From positions 1 to 52,491 of IMG/VR virus record IMGVR_UViG_3300022905_000015: 52,491 bases of DNA; one strand, written 5' to 3'. Position numbers and translations under genes: made by a program. Each line of letters opens with the position of its first letter. Position 1 is the first letter of the stretch. This document shows, one piece after another, positions 23,938 to 31,219 of the stretch. The DNA comes from a virus. The notes under the pieces are model-generated. The model ran no database searches. It worked only from the letters and a program-made list of their open reading frames with translations, and had not been told where the DNA came from.

Positions 23938-24601
23938 TTGGCGGCTCCCATTGCTCTCCTTGTTGACGCTGAAGGTACAGTAGTTTTCCATTCTCTACTG
24001 CACGTTCAACACTACCTAATTGCTCAACGCAAGTATCAAACATTTCTTTTTCACTCAGTCCATTGAGTAACTTGTAAGCCTTCTTAGGCCCAATACCTTT
24101 GACACCCATGATGTTATCAATGCGGTCTCCAACAAGGAACTGCATATAGAAGTTGAGTAATCCCTGCTCATGCGTGATGTAGTACCTGTCTTTCTTAACA
24201 AAGTTGTAGTGCCATCCCTGCACCTGATCAAAGTCTTTGTCAAGAGAAACAATGATAGAGTCGTCACCATGTGAGGTTGCCGCAATAGCGATCTCATCAT
24301 CAGCTTCACACCCATCAGATACTACACCATTCCATGATAGCTCAAGGTACTCACGCAACAGTGCATGATGCGTAGGCTTTTCACCTTTGCGGTTTCCCTT
24401 GTATGGGGCGGTGACTGCAACATCAAATCGGAAGTTGGTCTTACCAGTTAGGTAAGTCTGCCAGTCTGATACGTTTATCTCAAACATCAACATCTCCTCC
24501 AAGAAGGAGGCCATCGTCCTGATAGCCACACTCTCAGATTCTTCGTTGGTTGCAAACCCAATGCGGTAGCAAAGGATGTCACCGTCAATCAGCGCAATCA
24601 C
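23846..24601 (-). CDS. 5'-3' exonuclease, FEN/T7 gp6 type
   Basis: GTG 24601 overlaps the SSB stop (GTGA). The 251-residue protein shows Asp6/Asp8 in LIDGDIL, the acidic cluster CEADDEIA (98-105), VSLDKDFDQV (118-127) with two more metal ligands, and the DNA-binding helix-hairpin-helix part VGDRIDNIMGVKGIGPKKAY (157-176). It would remove RNA primers and degrade host DNA, as gp6 does in T7 (about 300 residues). The last 40 residues are Ser/Thr/Glu-rich and disordered; there the DNA also encodes the start of the next nuclease in another frame. Confidence 0.9.
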   Translation of the reverse strand: MIALIDGDILCYRIGFATNEESESVAIRTMASFLEEMLMFEINVSDWQTYLTGKTNFRFDVAVTAPYKGNRKGEKPTHHALLREYLELSWNGVVSDGCEADDEIAIAATSHGDDSIIVSLDKDFDQVQGWHYNFVKKDRYYITHEQGLLNFYMQFLVGDRIDNIMGVKGIGPKKAYKLLNGLSEKEMFDTCVEQLGSVERAVENGKLLYLQRQQGEQWEPPSEDTERESKGKETTTMDSGTDTTDVPASGE

Positions 24602-25017
24602 AGGGTGTCTTCTTCTACCGTCACGTCTGCCTTAGTTTCTTCAGGCACATACTGATTCAACTCAGTGACCATGAGCTTGACGATACCAAGAGAGATACCA
24701 GTCTGTCCTGTTGGAGACTTCCAAGAGTAAGGCTTCGCCATGATAGTCGCACGCGAACCATTACCAACAAGGACGTTACGGCTGATAGCTTCACCGTTCT
24801 TGTCGTATGGAGTGATCTCATACTTAGACTTGCAGGTTACAAAGAACCCACGCTCATCGTCTTTCGACTTGATCTGCACACCAGTCGTCTCGATCTGATC
24901 GATCTGATCTGTTGACAGGTTAGCCAAGTCTACCTGAAACTTTTGTGACAACTTGTTGACCTCGAAAAGGTTAGGCCAGAACAGTTCGACGTTGTCTAGT
25001 TTAATTAAGTTACTCAT
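24598..25017 (-). CDS. Single-stranded DNA-binding protein, T7 gp2.5-like
   Basis: The 139-residue protein has an OB-fold-like strand order (LDNVELFWPNLFEV, KFQVDLANLS, GFFVTCKSKYEITPYDK, then RATIMAKPYSWKSPTGQTG) and an acidic C-terminal tail ending ADVTVEEDTL, as needed to contact the polymerase and helicase in T7 gp2.5. It has its own strong promoter at 25047-25075 and a good ribosome binding site, TAGGAG. High expression fits the stoichiometric need for SSB. Confidence 0.85.
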   Translation of the reverse strand: MSNLIKLDNVELFWPNLFEVNKLSQKFQVDLANLSTDQIDQIETTGVQIKSKDDERGFFVTCKSKYEITPYDKNGEAISRNVLVGNGSRATIMAKPYSWKSPTGQTGISLGIVKLMVTELNQYVPEETKADVTVEEDTL

Positions 25018-25046
25018 ACTTTTCTCCTACGGAAGTGAGTCTATAT

Positions 25047-25075
25047 ATTATAGCACACAAATTAATGTGTGTCAA
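25047..25075 (-). promoter_or_regulatory. Consensus sigma70-type promoter for SSB and downstream genes
   Basis: On the minus strand TTGACA (25075-25070), 17 bases, TATAAT (25052-25047), with TGC before the -10. The -35 lies inside the end of the polymerase gene. The spacer contains the inverted repeat CACACA-N6-TGTGTG, a possible repressor site. The leader then holds TATATAGACT, also found before the gene at 31759. Confidence 0.9.
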
Positions 25076-26696
25076 ACCAAGTCTTACCAATTTTAGACTC
25101 GGCATCTACTGGGCATCGAAAGCCCAAGGTAAGCCCTGCTTGTGAGGCAGAGTCGCACATGATCTGTGCAACCTCTTCACCATACTTCTCCTCTGTTTCA
25201 ATTTGAATTTCATCGTGTACAAATGCAACCTGTCGCACAGGTAAGCAAAGTCGCTTAAACTTTTGGTGTGCTTCAATACACCACTGCTTTGCAATGATAG
25301 CCCCACAACCTTGAAGGAGGCTGTTGAGTGCGGCGTGCTCAGATCTAACAATGATCCTTCTACCATCCAACCCCGGTACGTACCCTTTGCTCGCCACTTT
25401 CTTAACTTTTTCCATAAGTCTTGATAACGCAGGGGTGTTAGCATAAAAGCGCGACAAGACCTCTTGCCCCTGACGCGCACCTCCCCCGACAATACTACCA
25501 ATCTTTGCGGGTCCCGCGCCGTAAAGGGTTGCATAGATGAGAGTCTTAGCCTGCGGTCTCGTAATGCCTGCGGCATCTGCGTTCTTCTGATGGATATCTC
25601 CATTCAATAACTCCTCTGTCCACTCATCATCCTGCATATAATGGGCAAGACATCTCAACTCGATCCCGCTTAAGTCCGTGCCGCATAAGACATGACCATC
25701 ATCAACAGTCCACAGACCACGACACTCAGGTCCATACTCACTGTTGACACTGGGGATTTGTCCCATGTTTGGTTTTTGGTGGGTCATACGTCCAGTAACA
25801 GCACCATTAGTAATCACCCTACCATGTACCCTGCCGTCATCCTTGAGGTTATCAATCCATGACTCAAGCAAACCGACACGCTTCTGTATCATCAGGTACT
25901 CAGCGATCAACTGCGCTTCAGGCAGATCAATAGCCTTGAGTGTACCCTCATCAACTATGATAGTACCTTTCTCAGTCTTCTTAGTAAACTTAACACCACG
26001 CTCCTGAAGACGCTGTGCGATCTGTTGTCTTGACCCCACATTGAATACGGTAACCCCATCTTTGAGACGCTTGCCTGTCTTCTCTGACCAACGCTCTTCC
26101 ACAATCGGAGGAAATATATTTTGCAAGTGATCAGTAATATAAGCCATTCGATCTTTAAGTTGAGCCAACAAAGTGATAGCTTCTTTCTCGTTGAGTTTGA
26201 ATCCATTGTCCTCTTGCCTCTTCATAATAAAAGCGATGCTGTGTTCCAGATCAATAGACACACTGTAGTCTTCTAGTTCTTTGCACAATTGTTTGTACAA
26301 CTTGACTGTTAAGTTCACGTCTTGAGAACAATACTCAACCATCTGTTCAGTAAGACCGCCATTGAAATCAGTGAAGTCCTGTTTGTAATCACCAAGACGT
26401 TCGCCCCATGCACGTAGACTATGGCCACCCTCCAGTTGTGGATTCCATAGCCTTGACATGACCAGAGTATCACGAACTTTGGAGAGGGGAATCTTTACTC
26501 CCCAAATCCGTGACAACACTGGCCCGTCAAACCCAATGATGTTGTGACCTACTACTACATCAGCCTTGTCCACTAGCTCTTGGACTTTCTGTGCGTTTGT
26601 GTATACAGATGTATAACTGTCGTAGTTACATCCACAGCACCAGATTCTGTCGTGCGTTAGGTTGGTCTCAATGTCGAGTACCAATACCTTCATCAT
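25062..26696 (-). CDS. DNA polymerase, family A, T7-like
   Basis: The 544-residue enzyme has a 3'-5' exonuclease domain (DIETN at 8-12, NIIGFDG at 52-58, YCSQDV at 122-127) and a polymerase domain with motif A CGTDLSGIELRCLAHYM (336-352), O-helix RPQAKTLIYATLYGAG (378-393) and motif C VHDEIQ (491-496). Tyr386 occupies the place of E. coli Phe762 and T7 Tyr526. It is shorter than T7 gp5 (704) but has all catalytic residues. Start: ATG 26696 or, better spaced from GAGGAG, ATG 26693. It overlaps the helicase stop. Confidence 0.95.
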   Translation of the reverse strand: MMKVLVLDIETNLTHDRIWCCGCNYDSYTSVYTNAQKVQELVDKADVVVGHNIIGFDGPVLSRIWGVKIPLSKVRDTLVMSRLWNPQLEGGHSLRAWGERLGDYKQDFTDFNGGLTEQMVEYCSQDVNLTVKLYKQLCKELEDYSVSIDLEHSIAFIMKRQEDNGFKLNEKEAITLLAQLKDRMAYITDHLQNIFPPIVEERWSEKTGKRLKDGVTVFNVGSRQQIAQRLQERGVKFTKKTEKGTIIVDEGTLKAIDLPEAQLIAEYLMIQKRVGLLESWIDNLKDDGRVHGRVITNGAVTGRMTHQKPNMGQIPSVNSEYGPECRGLWTVDDGHVLCGTDLSGIELRCLAHYMQDDEWTEELLNGDIHQKNADAAGITRPQAKTLIYATLYGAGPAKIGSIVGGGARQGQEVLSRFYANTPALSRLMEKVKKVASKGYVPGLDGRRIIVRSEHAALNSLLQGCGAIIAKQWCIEAHQKFKRLCLPVRQVAFVHDEIQIETEEKYGEEVAQIMCDSASQAGLTLGFRCPVDAESKIGKTWFDTH

Positions 26697-28303
26697 AACT
26701 CCTCATCTTTTACCTCAGTCATTCTACCTGTTGCGTGAGTATAAAGCAAGCTACAAGCAGGACCAGTGATACCACAGAAACGATTCTTCAGTACCCGCAC
26801 GCGAGTGGTATTACGCTCAGTGATATCCTCAGCCTGACCGTTACGCTCCAGACCAATCACCATGTCAGATAGCTGTGCGATAGAACCAGAGCCACGCAAC
26901 TGTGCCAGTGATGTAGCTGTCCCTTCCTCATGTCCCTTACCTTCAGGACGCTTGAGGTGTGAGACACAGATAAGACATATACCTGTCTCTTGCACCAACA
27001 TCCGGAGCTTGGTCATGATCTCATCTATCGCTTTACGTTCGTCACCACTGGCTTGAGCAGACACCACGATACTAATATGATCGAGAAATATATAACTACA
27101 CCCCAATCCTTTAGCAAGATATCGGACACGATTAATAATGTTATCGACGCTAGTGCTACCGAAATGGTCAAAGAGATATATGCGATCAGTCCCAAGAGTT
27201 TTGCTAAAAGCATCACGCTTCTCCTCTTCAGTGGCATCTGAGTCTGGTAGATGCAGTGGTTGATTTGCCGCAAGCGACATGATAGACAGCGCAGACTTCC
27301 GCACTGACTCCTCTAAGAACATCAGACCTACGTTGTCCTCTGTCTTATTCAAGATGTGCCATACAATCTCTCGCACAAACTGTGACTTACCTAGTCCAGA
27401 TCCTGCAGTGATAGTCACTAGCTCACCCTTACGTACACCATAGGTTAACTTGGTTAACCCTGCGAATGGGTAATCACAGTCCGATGGGGCAACAGGTTTC
27501 ATTACCTCCTCAAGCAGAGTACCACCCGCAACAATACCATCAGGTACGTGCTGTTCAGAAGACCACCACTTGTCAGTGAACTCCTTCATCTTCTTGTTCT
27601 GAAGATAGTCGCACGCATCCTTCATACCATCGAGGTGCATAAAGACTTTGGCTTTACTACCAAAGATCTCTGCCGCCTGTGATGCCGCACGCTTGCCTGC
27701 ATCGTCACCGTCAAAGCAGATCACGACGTTGTCAAAGGAATCTAACCACTCATACTGAGCGCGGATGTCTTTGGCGGCAGAGGCCGCACCGTTCCGTACC
27801 GAAACCACCGGATACTTAGACCCTAGCATTTGGTATGCCGCCATCGCATCGAACTCTCCCTCAACAATGGTGACGTACTTACCACCCTTGCTGAATAGAT
27901 TCTGTCCGTACAGCACAGCACTCTTCCAGTCACCTGCGATTGAGAACTGCTTGTCCTCTGCACGTTCCTTCTGTGCCACGAGTTGACCACTCGCATTACA
28001 GTAGCCAAAGAATGTAGTGCCGTCAGCGACAGAGCACTTGTATGCCTTGGCGGTATCGCTACTGATACCACGGTCAATAATTGTACGATACCCTGCGTCT
28101 TGGAACTTAGACAGTTGAGTATCAGTCAGTTGTTTAGCTTCCACCTGTACCTCCCTATGGGTTGGTGTGTAATCGTCGCTCTGTGAGCCTGTGTATGCCT
28201 CGCAGACAAAGCAAAAGGATGAACCGTCATCGTTGTATGACAGCCCATCGCTTGAGCCACAGTCACTGCATGGTTGGTGCGTCTTGACAAATGGCACGCT
28301 CAT
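26693..28303 (-). CDS. DNA primase-helicase, T7 gp4-like
   Basis: The 536-residue protein has a zinc-binding domain (Cys12, Cys15, Cys31, Cys34), a TOPRIM primase core (EGEFDA 148-153; CFDGDDAGK 196-204) and a DnaB-like helicase with Walker A TAGSGLGKS (299-307) and Walker B-like FLDHISIVV. These are close to T7 gp4 throughout. It makes primers and unwinds the fork with the polymerase encoded next. The ATG at 28303 is only one base from AAGGAG; GTG 28297 has better spacing, so the true start is uncertain by two codons. Confidence 0.95.
   Translation of the reverse strand: MSVPFVKTHQPCSDCGSSDGLSYNDDGSSFCFVCEAYTGSQSDDYTPTHREVQVEAKQLTDTQLSKFQDAGYRTIIDRGISSDTAKAYKCSVADGTTFFGYCNASGQLVAQKERAEDKQFSIAGDWKSAVLYGQNLFSKGGKYVTIVEGEFDAMAAYQMLGSKYPVVSVRNGAASAAKDIRAQYEWLDSFDNVVICFDGDDAGKRAASQAAEIFGSKAKVFMHLDGMKDACDYLQNKKMKEFTDKWWSSEQHVPDGIVAGGTLLEEVMKPVAPSDCDYPFAGLTKLTYGVRKGELVTITAGSGLGKSQFVREIVWHILNKTEDNVGLMFLEESVRKSALSIMSLAANQPLHLPDSDATEEEKRDAFSKTLGTDRIYLFDHFGSTSVDNIINRVRYLAKGLGCSYIFLDHISIVVSAQASGDERKAIDEIMTKLRMLVQETGICLICVSHLKRPEGKGHEEGTATSLAQLRGSGSIAQLSDMVIGLERNGQAEDITERNTTRVRVLKNRFCGITGPACSLLYTHATGRMTEVKDEEL
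27443..27459. promoter_or_regulatory. 17-bp palindromic repeat, copy 3 (GGTTAACTTGGTTAACC)
   Basis: It lies inside the primase-helicase gene just before the Walker A region and is read as LTKLT (residues 283-287). It keeps the full 17-bp sequence although codon choice would allow change. Confidence 0.85.
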
Positions 28304-28502
28304 TCTCCTTGTAGAAATCTGCCATCAATGATAGCGCATATGACTCCTTGTTGTCAGCGCAGTAGTCTGCAAGAGAAGTCAGCACTCGATGTAATCCATA
28401 ACGATAAATCAAATCGCAAGTGTCAACAAGAACTTGATGTTGAATCATCTCTTCCATCGCAAGAGTAAAATCGTCAACAGGAATATTTAAATCTTTATAC
28501 AC
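28263..28502 (-). CDS. Unknown early protein (79 aa)
   Basis: GTG 28502 is placed 7 bases after AGGAG. The product (IPVDDFTLAMEEMIQHQVLV, later ADYCADNKESYALSLMADFY) is acidic and helical, with no known domain. It overlaps the primase-helicase start by 41 bases, so the two are probably coupled. The upstream leader contains an inverted repeat and an extended -10 promoter. Confidence 0.6.
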   Translation of the reverse strand: MYKDLNIPVDDFTLAMEEMIQHQVLVDTCDLIYRYGLHRVLTSLADYCADNKESYALSLMADFYKENERAICQDAPTMQ

Positions 28503-28524
28503 TTCAGCACTCCTAAGTAGATGT

Positions 28525-28554
28525 AAGAGATAACTAAGATAATAATTATCTCTT
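28525..28554. repeat. Inverted repeat in early leader (9-bp arms)
   Basis: AAGAGATAA (28525-28533) and TTATCTCTT (28546-28554) can pair around a 12-base loop in the RNA leader of the gene starting at 28502. The leader shares GACATATGCAA with the late leader near 32303-32315. Confidence 0.6.
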
Positions 28555-28574
28555 GCATATGTCTTTAAAGTAAT

Positions 28575-28580
28575 ATTATA
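28575..28580 (-). promoter_or_regulatory. Extended -10 promoter before the 79-aa gene
   Basis: On the minus strand TGATATAAT gives an extended -10 with a perfect TATAAT. No good -35 box is present at 17 bases. It would produce a leader of about 70 bases before GTG 28502. Confidence 0.5.
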
Positions 28581-28778
28581 TCACGAATCAGGACGAAAGT
28601 CTGCTTGAAAAAGATCATCATCATCTTCATGCATTAGATCCATTCGCTCGACAGCCTTTACCTCATCCTTAACAAAGGTATAACAATGATTGCATAAGTC
28701 TATGAATTCATTGGTCTCAGCACTCTTGCGTGTGGACTCAAAGTCTGTCAGTTCTACGTTACACGATAGGCATCTCAC
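28581..28778 (-). CDS. Small zinc-finger-like protein (65 aa)
   Basis: GTG 28778 lies 9 bases after AAGGAG and fits better than the far upstream frame opening. The product has two CXXC pairs, RCLSCNVEL (residues 2-10) and LCNHC (29-33), which would bind one zinc ion. The C-terminus is acidic (HEDDDDLF). Small zinc proteins of this kind are frequent in phage early regions and may modify host transcription or nucleases; that is inference. A matching promoter is present at 28815-28843. Confidence 0.7.
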   Translation of the reverse strand: MRCLSCNVELTDFESTRKSAETNEFIDLCNHCYTFVKDEVKAVERMDLMHEDDDDLFQADFRPDS

Positions 28779-28814
28779 AACTGTGCGCTCCTTATTAAGT
28801 ACAGTAAGATGACT

Positions 28815-28843
28815 AGTATAACACACCCGAATAAAAATCTCAA
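28815..28843 (-). promoter_or_regulatory. Promoter of the zinc-protein gene
   Basis: On the minus strand TTGAGA (28843-28838), 17 bases, TATACT (28820-28815), with TGT before the -10. The start codon lies about 30 bases after the expected transcription start. The -35 overlaps the end of the upstream HTH gene. Confidence 0.75.
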
Positions 28844-29073
28844 ACGTGACTCCACGCCCCATCACGGGCATTGACAATTTCCCACACACGTTGCTTGCTG
28901 ATGCCAAACTTCTCACCGATAGCCCGCTGAGATAGGCTGTCAAGTTTTTCTTTGGCGCGTATGCGCTCTTGATTCAACTCAAGAATCAATCGAACATCGC
29001 TCTCATCAATCTTTGCGTTGTGATGCTTCGATCCGCGTGGTGCATAAGGACGATCTGTATCATAATTAGCCAT
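28840..29073 (-). CDS. Small helix-turn-helix DNA-binding protein (77 aa)
   Basis: Residues 48-68 (LSQRAIGEKFGISKQRVWEI) form a clear helix-turn-helix, followed by VNARDGAWSHV. The N-terminus is basic with HHNAKIDESDVRLILELN. This type resembles small phage HTH proteins of unknown target. Palindromic repeat copy 4 lies 35 bases upstream of the start, so autoregulation is conceivable, and the protein is the only obvious candidate in the window for binding the repeated palindrome. Confidence 0.75.
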   Translation of the reverse strand: MANYDTDRPYAPRGSKHHNAKIDESDVRLILELNQERIRAKEKLDSLSQRAIGEKFGISKQRVWEIVNARDGAWSHV

Positions 29074-29107
29074 TGTGTTCTACCTTGTATATACAAAAAA
29101 AATACGA

Positions 29108-29124
29108 GGTTAACTTGGTTAACC
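29108..29124. promoter_or_regulatory. 17-bp palindromic repeat, copy 4 (GGTTAACTTGGTTAACC)
   Basis: Intergenic, between the HTH gene start (29073) and the stop of the upstream gene (29134). It lies where the -35 region of the HTH gene would be expected, ahead of a TATATA/TATACA stretch near 29087-29095. Confidence 0.85.
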
Positions 29125-29133
29125 CCGCGAGTG

Positions 29134-29421
29134 TTATTCGTAACTTACCTCTTCCATTTTCATTGATGGTCCTTCATCCACAACATAACGCCAGATCTCT
29201 CTGTCTGTTCCACACATCCACTTGACTTCCTCGATGAACCCTTGTGGCAAACTCTGGCTGTAGTCTTCCAACTCAACAGACTGCAAGTGCCATGAGTCAG
29301 GGATATCATAACCCTTCTCAAACTTCCACACGACATTGAGACAGAACTCATTGTCCTCTGGGTCATACCACCAATGAGTACCGTAATACTCATGACCATC
29401 TTTGTATAAGCTAGTTGACAT
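29134..29421 (-). CDS. Unknown early protein (95 aa)
   Basis: Acidic, aromatic-rich protein (YGTHWWYDPEDNEFCLNVVW at residues 13-32; GFIEEVKWMCGTDREIWRYV later). No recognised family. The start overlaps the stop of the DUF3846-like gene by 11 bases. Confidence 0.55.
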   Translation of the reverse strand: MSTSLYKDGHEYYGTHWWYDPEDNEFCLNVVWKFEKGYDIPDSWHLQSVELEDYSQSLPQGFIEEVKWMCGTDREIWRYVVDEGPSMKMEEVSYE

Positions 29422-29764
29422 ACATCACCCCATACATTCTACCTACTTCATCACGGGTCATAAACTTGTGGTCAATGTCCGCAACATCCTCTGCATCAAG
29501 CCATGCATCCTTGGAGTTACCTCCCGCATCAATACCAAGGAACAACACACGACCTGCATACGGATCAGGGTATATATCAGGGGCATACCAGAACTCAGAC
29601 TCCTCATGTAACCCATTGTCATTGACATAGATTGCATCACCGCCCTCATCATAACCACCACTGCAGAAGATATCACACTGCAAATGCTTACTGATATCTG
29701 TGTAGTCATTCACTTCTACATTCTCAATCGTCTTGAGATATGGATCTACTAATACTGCTTTCAT
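29411..29764 (-). CDS. DUF3846-like protein (117 aa)
   Basis: The protein starts KAVLVDPYLKTIENVEVND, has CDIFCSGGYDEGGDAIYVND (residues 30-49) and later GRVLFLGIDAGGNSKDAW. This order (small beta domain, GDAIYVDD-like strand, LG-D-G turn) is that of DUF3846 proteins, found in many phages and plasmids without known function. The start codon overlaps the preceding stop (TAATG). Confidence 0.7.
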   Translation of the reverse strand: MKAVLVDPYLKTIENVEVNDYTDISKHLQCDIFCSGGYDEGGDAIYVNDNGLHEESEFWYAPDIYPDPYAGRVLFLGIDAGGNSKDAWLDAEDVADIDHKFMTRDEVGRMYGVMYVN

Positions 29765-29973
29765 TACTTCACCTCTGCTATCAAACCGTCACTCATTGTG
29801 ACCTGTGCAAAAAACTCACGACCTTTGTTAGTCGTAAGCTGTGGTCTGTTAGAGCCTGTCAACACACCATTAGGTCTGTACTCTGGACCAAAGTAGGATG
29901 TCTCAGTGTAGTTAAGACGCTGACCAATATGCTCACGCATTTCTTTCTTGCTACTGTAATTGAATATCATCAT
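29764..29973 (-). CDS. Small conserved phage protein (69 aa)
   Basis: I choose ATG 29973, 9 bases after an AGG; an upstream ATG at 29994 has no visible binding site. The segment NYSSKKEMREHIGQRLNYTE then TSYFGPEYRPNG and REFFAQVTM recurs in short phage proteins of unknown function. It is TAATG-coupled to the next gene. Confidence 0.6.
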   Translation of the reverse strand: MMIFNYSSKKEMREHIGQRLNYTETSYFGPEYRPNGVLTGSNRPQLTTNKGREFFAQVTMSDGLIAEVK

Positions 29974-30041
29974 GGTTATGTACCTATATGTCATACACTT
30001 TTAAAGACAAGCAGTTTTACATCATGCTCAGGATGGGAGGA

Positions 30042-30671
30042 TTAACCGATCAGCGCGGCAACGTGCATCTGAGATACTTCATTGCCATCTGCAAAACGCC
30101 CACGGTTACATGGCTTGTAAACTAATTGCTCACACCATGAGTCCCACAGTTTCTCTGTACTACGATTGACCTTGCACAGGCTGACGTAGTTCATCAGCTT
30201 AGCAAACTTAGTCTGCGGCTTGGTGATGTCAGAGAATGTAAAGTCTTTGGGATCTACCTTGCGGAATCGTCGCAAGTTATGCACATCAAAACAACCAACA
30301 CGACCGAACATCATCTGCATGACAAAGCCTGCCTTGACAGCGCGGAGTCCAGGCACTTCGACAAGACGCAACAACATCGCCGCATCTTTCTGATCCTGAG
30401 TACCACCAAACTCTTTCTTCGGTGACATCCACAACTGCATGAGATCATCATACAATTCCTTGCCGTGTTCTTGCAGATAATTGTGAGTGTCAATCTTGAA
30501 TCCCCACACATACTTAGAGTTAACTTGGTTAACCCTGTAGTCGTCCATCTGACGCTTCATCGTATGGAATGGTGTCTTCACAGACAGCACAACAAACATA
30601 ATACCCATGCTCATTTGCTCATGGTTCTCTTGCATATACGCATTGATAATTGGATTATGATTCTTGAACAT
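30042..30671 (-). CDS. HhH-GPD glycosylase-like protein
   Basis: The 209-residue protein contains VEVPGLRAVKAGFVMQMMFG (104-123) followed by GCFDVHNLRRF (126-136). This lines up with the helix-hairpin-helix and catalytic Asp of base-excision glycosylases (EndoIII LPGVGRKTA...VDTH; OGG1 GVGTKVAD...VDVH). Asp129 matches the catalytic Asp. The Lys of bifunctional enzymes is replaced by Val112, so a monofunctional glycosylase or a non-catalytic DNA-binding role is more likely. No iron-sulphur Cys cluster is seen. The start overlaps the 32-aa gene stop (TAATG). Confidence 0.6.
   Translation of the reverse strand: MFKNHNPIINAYMQENHEQMSMGIMFVVLSVKTPFHTMKRQMDDYRVNQVNSKYVWGFKIDTHNYLQEHGKELYDDLMQLWMSPKKEFGGTQDQKDAAMLLRLVEVPGLRAVKAGFVMQMMFGRVGCFDVHNLRRFRKVDPKDFTFSDITKPQTKFAKLMNYVSLCKVNRSTEKLWDSWCEQLVYKPCNRGRFADGNEVSQMHVAALIG
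30518..30534. promoter_or_regulatory. 17-bp palindromic repeat, copy 5 (AGTTAACTTGGTTAACC)
   Basis: It lies inside the HhH-GPD-like gene and is read as VNQVN, a different frame from copies 2 and 3 (LTKLT). One outer base differs. Confidence 0.85.
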
Positions 30672-30769
30672 TATTTTAACCCTCTCAAGAAATTAGAAAT
30701 AACTTGGGACAGCAAATGCGCCGCCCCAATAAAGGCCAACAGGCCAAGCCACAGTACAAAGAACTCCAT
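30671..30769 (-). CDS. 32-aa membrane micro-protein
   Basis: ATG 30769 overlaps the upstream stop (TGATG) and the TAA overlaps the next ATG (TAATG), so the frame fills the gap exactly. The product is one transmembrane helix (MEFFVLWLGLLAFIGAAHLL) with a short basic tail (NFLRGLK). Overlaps at both ends are strong evidence for a translated gene. Function unknown; small phage membrane proteins may act in exclusion or host membrane control. Confidence 0.6.
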   Translation of the reverse strand: MEFFVLWLGLLAFIGAAHLLSQVISNFLRGLK

Positions 30770-31062
30770 CAGTCTTGAAACTCCGGAGTGTCTATCCCTT
30801 CATATGCTTCCATGATCTGACGACAATGAGTGTGAAAGAACTCTTGCATTCTTGTCTCAAGATCACGAGCTTGATCATACGATAACTCACGCGCAACATG
30901 ACGTATCGCCCAATAAGCACCACCAATCTTGCAACTCACGCGAGGCTCGAAAGTCTTCGGTTCGTTGTAAGCCACAGCATATTTATCAACGTCTTCAGGT
31001 CTTGTAATATCCTCAACAACTTCGCTGATGAACGCACCAAGTAATGTTTTAACTGTAATCAT
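30769..31062 (-). CDS. Unknown early protein (97 aa)
   Basis: I choose ATG 31062 (MITVKTLLGAF), 8 bases after GGAGG, not the upstream in-frame start. The product has KIGGAYWAIRHVARELSYDQ then ARDLETRMQEFFHTH, a helical C-terminal half, and no known family. Copy 6 of the palindrome lies between its promoter and its ribosome binding site. Confidence 0.6.
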   Translation of the reverse strand: MITVKTLLGAFISEVVEDITRPEDVDKYAVAYNEPKTFEPRVSCKIGGAYWAIRHVARELSYDQARDLETRMQEFFHTHCRQIMEAYEGIDTPEFQD

Positions 31063-31078
31063 TTTGCAACCCTCCACA

Positions 31079-31095
31079 GGTTAACCAAGTTAACT
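31079..31095. promoter_or_regulatory. 17-bp palindromic repeat, copy 6 (GGTTAACCAAGTTAACT)
   Basis: Intergenic, in the leader of the gene starting at 31062, downstream of the promoter at 31137-31145. Inverse orientation relative to copies 1-5. A protein bound here would block the leader as a roadblock. Confidence 0.85.
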
Positions 31096-31136
31096 TCACA
31101 GCCGGAATGCATACTGTCGCCCGACTGTGTAAGCAC

Positions 31137-31145
31137 AGTATAACA
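31137..31145 (-). promoter_or_regulatory. Extended -10 promoter (TGTTATACT)
   Basis: On the minus strand TGTTATACT, the same element as in the promoter at 28815. No clear -35. It would start transcripts near 31130, just after the terminator at 31197 of the upstream gene. Confidence 0.5.
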
Positions 31146-31190
31146 CAGCAGACCCAGTAAATCCGGCGTAAAAAAATTTATTTTAGACAA

Positions 31191-31212
31191 AGAAAAAGGG
31201 GCTTTCGCCCCT
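31191..31212 (-). terminator. Rho-independent terminator after the first early gene
   Basis: Minus strand AGGGGC-GAAA-GCCCCT followed by TTTTCTTTG. It is placed directly after the stop at 31220 and separates the first early gene from the rest. Confidence 0.85.
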
Positions 31213-31219
31213 CTCTCGA

